Assembly: GCA_014621425.1 (NCBI GenBank)
Contig: JAANBB010000707.1
Coordinates: 1 to 13,955, forward strand
DNA from: Cylindrodendrum hubeiense
Lineage: Eukaryota > Ascomycota > Sordariomycetes > Hypocreales > Nectriaceae
Direction of reading: 5' to 3'
Length of the DNA: 13,955 bases
The position numbers and the translations under genes are program-made. Under the pieces are notes generated by a model. The model made no database searches. It was not told the DNA's origin and worked only from the letters and a program-made list of their open reading frames with translations. This document shows positions 1-10,018 of this stretch, one piece after another (position 1 is the first letter of the stretch; each line of letters starts with the position of its first letter).

Positions 1-498
1 CTTGGTTGTTTTGCTGGTGATGCCTGGGGTTTAGTTTACAGGGAGCTGCATACCAAGGAAGTTGTACATTACCCGGCCATGAAAATATGGAGATCTCTGA
101 AGTAACGATTATCGGTGGTCAATTTTCGAGTCGCAGCAGCGCAACAGGGCGAGAGTGTCTACATAGTAATAATGCGCCGGGCTCAACATGGAGCCAGCAT
201 CGGGAGCGGAGGACAAGGACCCGGAGGACACGCGCTCAAGCCCGCCCAGTGAGTGGCGGGCGGTACTAAGATACATGTGCAAGCCCAGGTAGCAGAACGG
301 AGTGGGCTTCGACTCCAGCACCGACTGGAGCTCCTAGTCCGGACTATGTAGGTGTGGCACAATGGCAAGAGGCGCCCAGGCCAGGGAGGGGAGGGATGAG
401 GGTGTCGGTATTGGGGGGAACGCGGCCGTGAGCCCCGAGAGGGATTGATTGAAGGATAGCGGCCTCAGGGAGGTGGATGGAGTGAGTGGAGGTGGCCC

Positions 499-560
499 GG
501 TGGACTGGTGGACTGGTGGACTGGTGGAGGGACTGGCTGGTGCTGGACTGGCTGGTGCTG
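499..560. repeat. Two adjacent short tandem repeats (8-nt x3-4, 15-nt x2)
   Basis: The 8-nt unit GGTGGACT occurs three times in a row (499-522), followed by a degenerate fourth copy (GGTGGAGG, 523-530). Directly after it a 15-nt unit, GACTGGCTGGTGCTG, is repeated twice exactly (531-560). Both lie in non-coding DNA. Confidence 0.9.
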
Positions 561-591
561 ATGGAGGGAAGCGAGAGCAAAGGCGCAAGGA

Positions 592-618
592 GGGAAGGGG
601 AGGGAAGGGTAAGGAGGG
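592..618 (+). other. G-quadruplex-type G-run cluster
   Basis: Five runs of at least three G (592-594, 597-600, 602-604, 607-609, 616-618) are separated by loops of 1-6 nt, which meets the usual G3+N1-7 definition of a potential quadruplex. It sits in a longer purine-rich stretch about 1.5 kb upstream of the NHP6 start. Whether it folds cannot be judged from sequence. Confidence 0.6.
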
Positions 619-660
619 CGGCGAGGGCCACGGGGGTACCGACCGGTGTACGGTATCACC

Positions 661-690
661 CAGCCAGCGCCAGCCAGCGCCAGCCAGCGA
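661..690. repeat. 10-nt tandem repeat, three copies
   Basis: The unit CAGCCAGCGC is repeated three times, with only the last base of the third copy changed. It is non-coding and unrelated in sequence to the repeats at 499-560. Confidence 0.9.
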
Positions 691-943
691 GAGGGTGATG
701 TGAGGGCGAGTGTGTGAGAGTGAGTGAATGGACGCAGGGCAGAGGGCCTGAGGGTCAGAGGGCCACCAGCAAGCCCGAGAGGCACCAGGCAGATCAGAGG
801 AGGGGCCAGGCGGGGAGAAGGGGGAAAGTCTGAGGTCTGGGTAGGAGAAGGGACTTGTGAGCAACCCCCCAAACGGCACGCATGGCCGCATGGCACGGCA
901 ATCACTCCAAGTACACTGTGCGGATTGCGCATCAAGTCTTGCG

Positions 944-960
944 GTACAAGCCCCTTGTAC
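944..960. repeat. Perfect 7-bp inverted repeat with 3-nt loop
   Basis: GTACAAG (944-950) and CTTGTAC (954-960) are exact reverse complements separated by CCC. The repeat is part of a cluster of GTAC-containing palindromes between 911 and 1251. Confidence 0.8.
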
Positions 961-1219
961 TCTACCTCGGCGCGGCGGGCTGCGTGCGGCATGTACCTGT
1001 ACAGTACCACACAATAATAGCAGCAGAGCCACCAAGGACCACCCGCTGCGAGCTGGTGACTGGCCCACTGGGCGGCCACTGGCACCGCTGCTGGGGAGCT
1101 TGGAGCTGGGTGCCTGGGCGCTGCGGTCTGACCTTTCCTCGATGAGACGGGTGACGGGACTCTCAGGGACCTGGCACCTGGGGGACCTGGGGACTTGCGG
1201 CCGTGACAATGAGCGGCAA

Positions 1220-1251
1220 GTACTTCGTACTCTACTCTTGGTACGGAGTAC
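1220..1251. repeat. 11-bp inverted repeat containing TACGGAGTA
   Basis: GTACTTCGTAC (1220-1230) pairs with GTACGGAGTAC (1241-1251), whose reverse complement is GTACTCCGTAC, with one mismatch and a 10-nt spacer. It lies about 150 bp upstream of the pyrimidine-rich leader of the NHP6 gene. It could be a transcription-factor palindrome or the remnant of a small dispersed element. Confidence 0.75.
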
Positions 1252-1393
1252 TAGCACCACGGCTCGCGCGCACCCATTTTTCGCGAGGGAAGGGGGGTCT
1301 CGCCTAATAAGCAAGCACCGGCTGCCAGTGCCCAGCATAACAGTGTGGTAGCTGGGCAGGCCGCGTTCCTCCACACACACAATCACTCCCCCG

Positions 1394-1521
1394 GAGTAAA
1401 AAGGCTGCCTTGGCCCTCCCCCCATACGTTTTCTCTCCCTTCTCTCTCATACAAATCTCCCACCCAAATTCTCCCATACAACCGCCCTCACCTACACCTA
1501 CACGCACGACAAGCCTTCGTG
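1394..1521 (+). promoter_or_regulatory. Pyrimidine-rich core promoter / leader of NHP6 gene
   Basis: After a short A run near 1397 the sequence becomes strongly C/T-rich (about 1408-1490, with repeated CTCCC and TCTCTC). Such CT-rich tracts commonly precede transcription starts of strongly expressed filamentous-fungal genes. I infer that transcription starts within or just after this tract, upstream of the first leader intron at 1522. No clear TATA box is visible at a suitable distance. Confidence 0.5.
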
Positions 1522-1777
1522 GTGAGTACTGTCCCTCGGCGCGCATCACCACCACCCAACACACCTTCACCATCGTCCTTGTCCTGCATCACTTCCGCCG
1601 GCGCGCACTTGCTCGCACGCGCTCCCTGCTATCGTTTTTGCCATTGTTGCAAACCTGCATTGCCCTGGGAGTTGCGCGCATCCAAGTGCACTTGGCTTCC
1701 TCACCTCGTCGCATCTTCATCGCTTCGCCCTCATGCGCGTTAAGTCTTGACCAGCAAGCTAACCAGCTGTCGCGCAG
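1522..1777 (+). other. Predicted first 5'-UTR intron of NHP6 gene
   Basis: A consensus donor GTGAGT (1522-1527) is matched by a branch point GCTAAC (1759-1764) and a CAG acceptor ending at 1777. Removing it joins the CT-rich leader to a short AC-rich segment (1778-1828) that has no ATG. The signals are strong, but the intron lies outside coding sequence, so frame gives no support. Confidence 0.6.
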
Positions 1778-1828
1778 CAAAACACAACATCACAACCACC
1801 TTCTCCCACTCCAAAAACCTCCCCCCAG

Positions 1829-2095
1829 GTATGCGCGCCCTCTGTCCTGAGCTTTTTCTGTGCTTCAAATGGCGATTGCCACGCGTTGGCGACCGCAATT
1901 GCGTTTGCGCCTCGCACTTCACCTTCTCCCCCGAGCTCTCGGCCCACCTTGAGCTACCCCTCCAGGCGCGTCGAATCGCGCGGCACATCGTCGCTGCGCC
2001 CGGCCGCCTTGCCCAACATCGTCGCTTTCCCTCACCACCATGCACACATCACCTTCAGGACACTTTGATGAGCCCTGCTAACAATTTTGCCATAG
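1829..2095 (+). other. Predicted second 5'-UTR intron of NHP6 gene
   Basis: Donor GTATGC follows CCCCCCAG at 1829, the branch point GCTAAC lies at 2077-2082 and the TAG acceptor ends at 2095, 12 nt before the NHP6 start codon. Splicing removes several upstream ATGs present in the genomic leader, which supports its being a real intron. Confidence 0.65.
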
Positions 2096-2107
2096 AAATC
2101 AAACAAG

Positions 2108-2639
2108 ATGCCTAAGGCTGCTGCTGGAAAGCGTGGTGGCAAGGAGACCAAGAAGCGCGCCAAGAAGGGTAAGTCTCAACCTTGATTCCTTGGAGGGCTC
2201 GTGTTGTCTGTGTGCTCTGGGCGACCGATTTGACTTGGTCATTTTGATCGATTCGCATCTCCCAGACTGTCACTCACCCAACACTTCCCTCTACCCAACC
2301 CCACATGTCCAAGCTTCAGTGACTAACTAAGACTAGACCCCAACGCCCCCAAGCGTGGTCTGTCCGCGTACATGTTCTTCGCCAACGAGCAGCGCGAGAA
2401 CGTCCGTGAGGAGAACCCCGGTATCTCCTTCGGCCAGGTCGGCAAGCTCCTCGGTGAGCGATGGAAGGCCCTGAACGAGAAGCAACGTACTCCCTATGAG
2501 GCCAAGGCTGCCGTCGACAAGAAGCGTTATGAGGATGAGAAGCAAGCCTACAACGTGAGTTTATCATCTCGTCCTGATGCTTCTCCCTGAAGCTAATCAT
2601 ACTCTGAAGGCCGAGCAGGAGGAGGAGGAGTCCTCTTAG
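2108..2639 (+). CDS. nhp6: NHP6-type HMG-box chromatin protein
   Basis: Three coding exons (2108-2168, 2337-2554, 2610-2639) give a 102-aa protein, the usual size for fungal Nhp6. A short Lys/Arg-rich N-terminal tail (residues 1-20) precedes one HMG box that begins at [15 protein letters not shown] (21-35) and runs to about residue 93; an acidic end (EEEESS) follows. Met33 and Phe52 sit where yeast Nhp6A has the DNA-intercalating Met29 and Phe48. Family knowledge: Nhp6 is a non-sequence-specific DNA-bending nuclear protein that assists FACT, nucleosome reorganisation and Pol II/III transcription. Donors are GTAAGT and GTGAGT; the first coding intron has a textbook GACTAAC branch point. The start is the first ATG after the leader acceptor and gives the conserved basic tail. 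Two leader introns are predicted upstream. The HMG box is intact and I see no abnormality. Confidence 0.95.
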
Positions 2640-3179
2640 ATGACAGCCACACATGCCAAGATGAAGTAATCCGCAACACGGTGAACACGGTCTCGTCGAC
2701 GCGTTAGTAACCCTACTGCTGGACACTCCTAGGCTTGAGGCCCTCTCTTTCCTTGTAATCTGGTCTGGGCGGTGTTGTATTATGGCACGGGATGGGATGA
2801 GTGCTTTTGCTTTTCAGTTGCCGGAAATTCAACGGGATATGGTCTTGCGACGTGTTATTATGATCTAGAAGGCGGCCGGTCGAGCTGCAGGCTCCGTTTC
2901 GCGCCGCATGTTCTCGTGAGCCTCTGATCATGAACTACACGAGACGATGAAACGAGACACTTGTACAAGTACTGGAGCTCTAACCTCGAACTCAATATTA
3001 AACACAAAAAATGTACCAAACTCATGCATCCCCATTTCCACGTGAACCGATTACTCTGGAGAAGATAAAAGTCTCGTCGTGCGTTGATTGTCCAGCAGCT
3101 GCTCGGTCTACGCTCACCGAGGTGTGCATGTGCACTTACACCGTCCACCGACAGTGGTCCAGAGGTGAAGTTGAGCAGA

Positions 3180-3202
3180 GATAAGATAGCGACGATAAGA
3201 TA
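3180..3202 (+). promoter_or_regulatory. Paired GATA-factor motif
   Basis: GATAAGATA occurs twice (3180-3188 and 3194-3202) with a 14-nt period, giving four HGATAR matches in 23 bp. In filamentous ascomycetes this is the consensus for AreA/NIT2-type and related GATA factors. It is about 540 bp downstream of the NHP6 stop and 1.6 kb upstream of the next start codon, so its target is unclear. Confidence 0.5.
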
Positions 3203-3747
3203 AATGGGGGACCAGCCGAGACGCTCCTTCCATAGTGAATGTCAGCGGGGCTGACTTCATGGCCTGAGGATGTAAGCCGCCCGGCGGGTCAGCAGAATAC
3301 AGCAATCACCGAAGGAAGGAGTGACTTTGGCTGAAACCCCTCGTCGTCGGATTGGCGAAAATGCTTTGCACTTCACTCTTCCATATGCTAATATGCCCCC
3401 TCCCCGCGCCAAGTGGTGCACATCCCGCGACAAACGGCCACGCTGGCTGGCGAGTCTAGGTCGTCGCACGCAGCTGTGGCTCCGTGCAGGTCAGCAGCAT
3501 CCCACCAGCCAGGCAAGAGTCGAGAGTGAAGCGAGTGCTGCTCATGTCCTCTTATACGAAGTGCTTCAACCCCATCTAGCGCCATTTGGGTACCGTCGCA
3601 CCAGAGGGAAATGCAGAGGGGACTGCAGTGGGCGAGTGGCCTCATTTTGGCTCTTCGGGGCCCCCGCCGCGCCCCGCCACCGGCGACGTGACGTCCAAGA
3701 CGGGCTTCAGCAACTCAGGGCCATCCACCTGGCGCCTGTTAACGTGC

Positions 3748-3786
3748 GATGAAAGGGAATGAAGGGATGAAGGGACGAAAGGGGGA
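3748..3786. repeat. Degenerate GA-rich short tandem repeat
   Basis: Four degenerate copies of an 8-9 nt GATGAAGGG-like unit lie in a row in intergenic DNA. It is probably a simple replication-slippage repeat. Confidence 0.6.
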
Positions 3787-4809
3787 CCTGCACCCCAGCA
3801 CAGATGTGGTTCCTCCGACTCCTCCTCACTGTCGCGATCTCCTTGTGACAGCTTTGCTCCACATCTCCCGGATGCATGTCCAGAATCGCCGCAGCGCAAC
3901 ACGTCGCACGGTCGCCGTGAGTGGCCGGCTGCTCTGGAGATGGTCGTCGCCAGCCGCTGCAAGTGCCCACCCACCCCGATCTAGCCCAGTCGACGTCTCC
4001 GCGGCTGCTTGTGCATTGGATTGGCGTCATGTCGAGGGACGCTTGCTTTCGTGGCAGCGCCTGAGCAGTTCGCCCAACTGCGCGCGCAATTGCACATCCC
4101 ATTCACCCACCCACAAACACAAACACATTGGGCTCTGATGTGCTTGTGTCGAGTTGCAGCGAGTCGCCATCCCATCGAGCTCGGGATTTGCGGGATGTGA
4201 TCATCAGGTGGTCCTCAACCCTGATGTGGTCTTAGCTCAGTTGAGGACAGGACGATGCCCCGGCAGCCGCCATCATTACGTGCAGCATCTCTGATGGGCT
4301 CATTTTGGGAGCGCGATAAGAACCGTGCACCGAACACGTCAGGTGAAGCCATGGGTATGGGTACACTGGTGGGATTGCGAGCCATTCAGTGGTGTTGACC
4401 ATCTTAGCCTGGATCGGATCACACGTTGTCGAGGCCGGCACCTGGGCCACCCCCCCTTCTCATTAATTACCAGGTTGCCTTTCCTAACCCCTTCACTTGC
4501 TTCCCTAATTCAACCTCAAATACACCTCATCTAAGATCACCATCGGCATCTATTCTTGACTGCTTTGACCTTTGGCCTTTACCCCGCGGCCATCATACTC
4601 CATTTGCCGCCTCTACACTTCACCGCACCCACCAAACGAACCCGATCCCACGCTGCCACCACCCAGCGCCGCCTCGGTGTGGAGATCTCAAAGGATAGTC
4701 CCGACGATACAACACCAGCATCCAATATCCATCAGTTGTTCCTGGTGCCCGATATCATACGATGCCCTCTTGAGCCAACTTCATCTTGGAATCCGACCCT
4801 CGTTCCACC

Positions 4810-6794
4810 ATGGAGTTGGTTCCTGGCGCAGCACCTGGAGGTCACATCGAATATCATCTGCTCCAAGGCTGTTGTTTGGAAGCAAATAGAGCTGACGTAG
4901 TGGCGTTCCACCTCGATGGGCTCCGCAGTGCGCTGGCTGGACCCCCTCATCCTCATCTGACGGTTACTATCGAGGAGATCCGAATCTCCGGCCAACTCCT
5001 TCGTGAACTTGCTGATCACTCGCAAGTTCATTTCTCCCGTGTCCCTATTGTTCTCGATTATCTTGAAATCATCCTCCCATGTCTGTCTCGATCCCTGCGA
5101 GATATTACCACCCACTATGAAGACAGGACCATGACGAAGGAGAACCGATGGAGGAAGATGTACCACGCAATGACCGATGAGGCCGCGGGCCTTTCACTTC
5201 CGCAACGATTCATTCTTTACAACCATTTCCTCACCCTGTTGCGAGAACTGCTGACCAGGTTTGGGATTTCCTCCCGACACAAGTGAGGGGAATTGTTGCT
5301 AATGAGCGGCCAGGTCACCCAACTTCGACCTCAATTCCCTGGAGAGCACTCGACTTCAGGTGATGCAGTTACGGGAATCGAGGCGAATACGTGAGTTTTG
5401 CTACCCTCGGATAACAACAACGGAGCTGATTAGGAATAGCACCACCACCAATCCGGGTTGGGCCGGGGATGCGTCCTGACGCCAACCTAGATGACATGGA
5501 TATTACTTCGGTGAGTTTGACTTGGAGGTCATGACTGAAACTTGACTTAACTTGCCACTGCAGACCGTCCACTGGGCCGAGAAAATCTTCTCGTTGCCTC
5601 TACCATCTCGCACGGCCCTCAAGCACCAGCGCTCGTAAGTCGCCCCTCCGGACGCTTCTCACACAAATTAACCAGGCGATATAGCTCAAAATCCTTTGGC
5701 CCGCATGTCCCCTGGGGGCACATTAGAATGCCTAGCGATGCTAGGGTTCTCTTCATGCGGTATGTGTGCCCTTCTCTTACTTTTTCAAGGTGGTCTTGGG
5801 ATATTGACAATTTTAGTCCTTTCAATGACCGCCAGATATCTCTCACAGTCTACCTGAGCTCGCGAGAGAAGTGCCCGTACTTTCTCCTACGAATGTATCA
5901 TCTAGGCTCGCCATGGTTCTCTCTACGTGGTGCTCATGAGCTCTGCATCGATCGAGATAACAGCAACCTCCAGTTCTGGCGATGGAGTCCTGGTGAAGGC
6001 CGCGCAAAACTGTGGGCCAGCTTGAGCTTCATGACTTGGGAAGGTATGTCTTCCCTATTCATTCCTAATTTTAACCCACATTCTCTCTTGACTGCTCAGA
6101 GGCTGATTTTCTTAGAAATGGTCCTTCTCTATTGTTGCTTCCTATCGTTCAAGGCTCGAAATAGCCGAACGGTCCAGATTGCCCCTCAAGAGTTAACCCT
6201 ACGTGGCGAACGAAAACTCTTCCAGGCGTAAGGACCTTCCTATATCATCCATTTACTCTTGTCTAACTATAGTAGACGCATTCTCGACGACGGTTCCCGA
6301 CACTCCCTCATTGTCTATGAGGATACAATGACCAAAGGCATCCGCCTCCATGCCGCGGTATGGGATGGTGCTTTGCGGCAGTGTCCCGTCTGGACTGCAT
6401 TCAGTTCGTCATAGTCTCACTACAACTGTTTGATCCGGTTTAGCTAACCTATTCAGTTACCCACCAGTCCGCTTCACCAAGATGGTTGAAGCGAGTGTCC
6501 AAGTACAAAGTCCGCTTAGCTGATATCCAGCTCTACGTCTTCTGTCCCGATTACCAGCAGCAGAACCAGCGACGTGGAAAGGCGGGAGCGTTTGAAATAT
6601 GCTTCGTGAGTGAAGAGGGTAAGTTATCTCCAATCACATTCCTTTCTGTTGGCCATCGCAAATCATCTGACGAGGTAATAGCGTCAAAGCGTTTCAGGGA
6701 GCTCTTCTCCCCGACGCCTCCCGATTCAACCATAACGACGAAATCCGCCGAGACCGAGACAACCGAGACAACCGAGAAGCCTGAAAAAAGTTAA
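4810..6794 (+). CDS. Conserved-looking protein of unknown function, ten exons, about 498 aa
   Basis: I assembled it as exons 4810-5258, 5314-5390, 5440-5510, 5564-5634, 5676-5759, 5817-6043, 6116-6227, 6273-6403, 6457-6618 and 6682-6794, all in one frame to TAA. The acceptor at 6272 could instead be 6275, giving one residue less. The start ATG has the context CCACCATGG and an in-frame TGA lies 39 nt upstream (4771). Residues 1-175 look helical, rich in Leu and Arg. Residues about 250-460 have alternating hydrophobics suggesting beta structure, ending in a helix-like stretch before LFSP. The last 26 residues are a Thr/Glu-rich tail. There is no signal peptide, no clear membrane span and no catalytic motif that I recognise. 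The donor of intron 8 (GTTCGT at 6404) is weak but is the only one that keeps frame. Introns 5 and 6 are multiples of three without stops. I do not recognise the family; exon boundaries are predictions. Confidence 0.75.
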
Positions 6795-7238
6795 GAGGCT
6801 ATGACGCCCCTCGATCCCTCCGTAGTGCAGTTCTATTCCCCCCCTTTGTATTTATCCCTTTGCAGCGTTTCGATTTCGATTCACCTTAGCGACGGCCCCA
6901 GAGTACGCCTGCTTGACGATTTGATGAATTACGAGTAACGAGTTCCTTTTGTCGATCAAGCTTAGCGGGAGACAGATTGTATGATATCCGGCACGGGCGA
7001 CACTTTTCCCGCTTGTTGGAGGGCACAGCTCATTTCTAATTTGGAATGATTTCCTCGAGTCGTGACATAAGTTTGGCTATTCTTTGCTCTGCCCCTTTCA
7101 CATCTTCAGTTTATTCTGATACGAGAACGCTCAATCTTGTCATTTTTGTACTATGCGATAACAAATTCAGAATCTCAATATTATGTTGTTCTTCTCCGCC
7201 TCTTTTTGTCCGCAACCGATAAGCCAGCCATTGCTGGC
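6795..7238. other. Intergenic region between two convergent genes
   Basis: This 444-bp stretch holds the 3' UTR of the upstream plus-strand gene and the 3' UTR of the minus-strand phosphoglucomutase gene. It is more AT-rich than the coding DNA. A perfect hairpin overlaps its right end (7220-7241). No gene is apparent. Confidence 0.7.

Positions 7239-7241
<3 letters not shown>
7220..7241 (-). repeat. Perfect 9-bp hairpin including the phosphoglucomutase stop codon
   Basis: TAAGCCAGC (7220-7228) and GCTGGCTTA (7233-7241) are exact reverse complements around a 4-nt loop. On the minus strand the first three stem bases are the TAA stop codon of phosphoglucomutase, so the hairpin would form at the very start of its 3' UTR. 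The gene to the left is convergent, so a role in 3'-end formation or mRNA stability is conceivable but not shown. Confidence 0.7.
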
Positions 7242-9275
<2,034 letters not shown>

Positions 9276-10018
9276 TCTGGCTCGTTGGATGAGGATTGGG
9301 AGATGGAGAGGGAGAGAGAGGGAGAGGGAGGGATGGAGGTGAGGGAAGGGGAGAAATGGCGAACCTGCGGTGGGAAGATGGCGAGTCGAGGTGGAGCGGA
9401 GAGGTGCAGGTGCAGGCGAGGTGGATGCGAGCCACGGCGATGGTTGGTTGGCTTGGGGTGGTCGAGACTGAGCGGAGAGCCTGGGAAGGGAGCTTGGGGA
9501 AGCTGTGTTGTTTGGTGGGGTTGGGTTGATGATATCACTCGAGCTAGTGGAGGGGTTGTTACAGTTCCGGGTGTCTATCAGCACTGTATGTTCTGGTGTT
9601 GCTGGCGCACGAAGAGACAGTGCGGGGCCTGTGGGGTTGACGGAGTTGGTTGCAAAGACCCCTTCGACGGTGACATGCTGCAGCTTCTCCGTCTTTGCCA
9701 TACCTATCTACCTTGAAGTACGGAGCATGTTAGTCAATGCGGGAACATCTACCTATCCCAGGAGTGTTGTGCGTGCCGAGGTTGACTCAATAACCCGTAC
9801 CCAGCTACCTGAGCAATTGGCTTTCATCAAATGTGCAACTACAAGCCGTACCCGAGAAAAAGTGAGACCCCGCTAACGAAATGTTGAGCTCTGAATTCTT
9901 CCATTCCTACCGTAGCACAACCCACGTTCATACAAGCATCAGAGCTAGCTCCAAAGAAAATCAGTCAAGCAGATACCAGCAGTGCCATTATATTTCACTA
10001 CGGTATAGCTGATCAACA
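9276..10018. promoter_or_regulatory. Promoter / leader of phosphoglucomutase gene and REX2 3' region
   Basis: Directly upstream of the PGM start (minus strand) lies an almost pure pyrimidine tract (about 9287-9358, purine-rich on the plus strand) made of CCCTCTC-like units, typical of strongly expressed fungal genes. Further up (9360-9700) the sequence is C/A-rich. A GCGGGG on the minus strand (9868-9873) fits the SYGGRG consensus of the carbon repressor CreA, though such short matches are common by chance. The stretch 9880-10018 should hold the 3' UTR of the REX2 gene. No separate gene is visible. Confidence 0.5.

Larger units (their letters stand above)
1..1344. other. Repeat-rich intergenic region upstream of NHP6, no convincing gene
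   Basis: No reading frame here looks like a protein. The long open frames, including one of 363 codons on the minus strand (1425-334), are Pro/Ser/Arg-rich low-complexity translations of purine/pyrimidine-biased DNA. They share no recognisable motif and run straight through tandem repeats. The stretch holds three short tandem repeats (499-530, 531-560, 661-690), a G-run cluster (592-618), inverted repeats (944-960, 1220-1251) and many GTAC tetramers between 911 and 1251. It probably contains distal promoter sequence of the NHP6 gene and perhaps the upstream region of a gene to the left of the window. Confidence 0.6.
2640..4809. other. Long intergenic region, no convincing gene
   Basis: It begins with the NHP6 3' UTR, which probably ends before the AT-rich AATATTAAACACAAAAAA near 2993-3010, and ends with the leader of the next plus-strand gene (from about 4450, C/A-rich). 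The open frames in between, such as 3321-3752 (+), encode Arg/Pro-rich sequence with no family resemblance and no consistent splice structure. Recognisable items are a palindrome CTTGTACAAG (about 2960-2969), a paired GATA motif (3180-3202) and a short GA-rich repeat (3748-3786). About 2.2 kb is long for this otherwise compact window, so a non-coding transcript or a missed small gene is possible. Confidence 0.6.

Noticed and set aside
334..1425. 363-codon open frame on the minus strand
   Set aside because: Pro/Ser/Arg-rich low complexity that runs through several tandem repeats and changes character along its length. No motif, and overlapping frames on the same strand are also open, which points to composition rather than selection.
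3321..3752. 143-codon open frame on the plus strand in the large spacer
   Set aside because: Arg-rich with no family resemblance, ordinary ATG context and no supporting splice structure; similar frames occur on the other strand.
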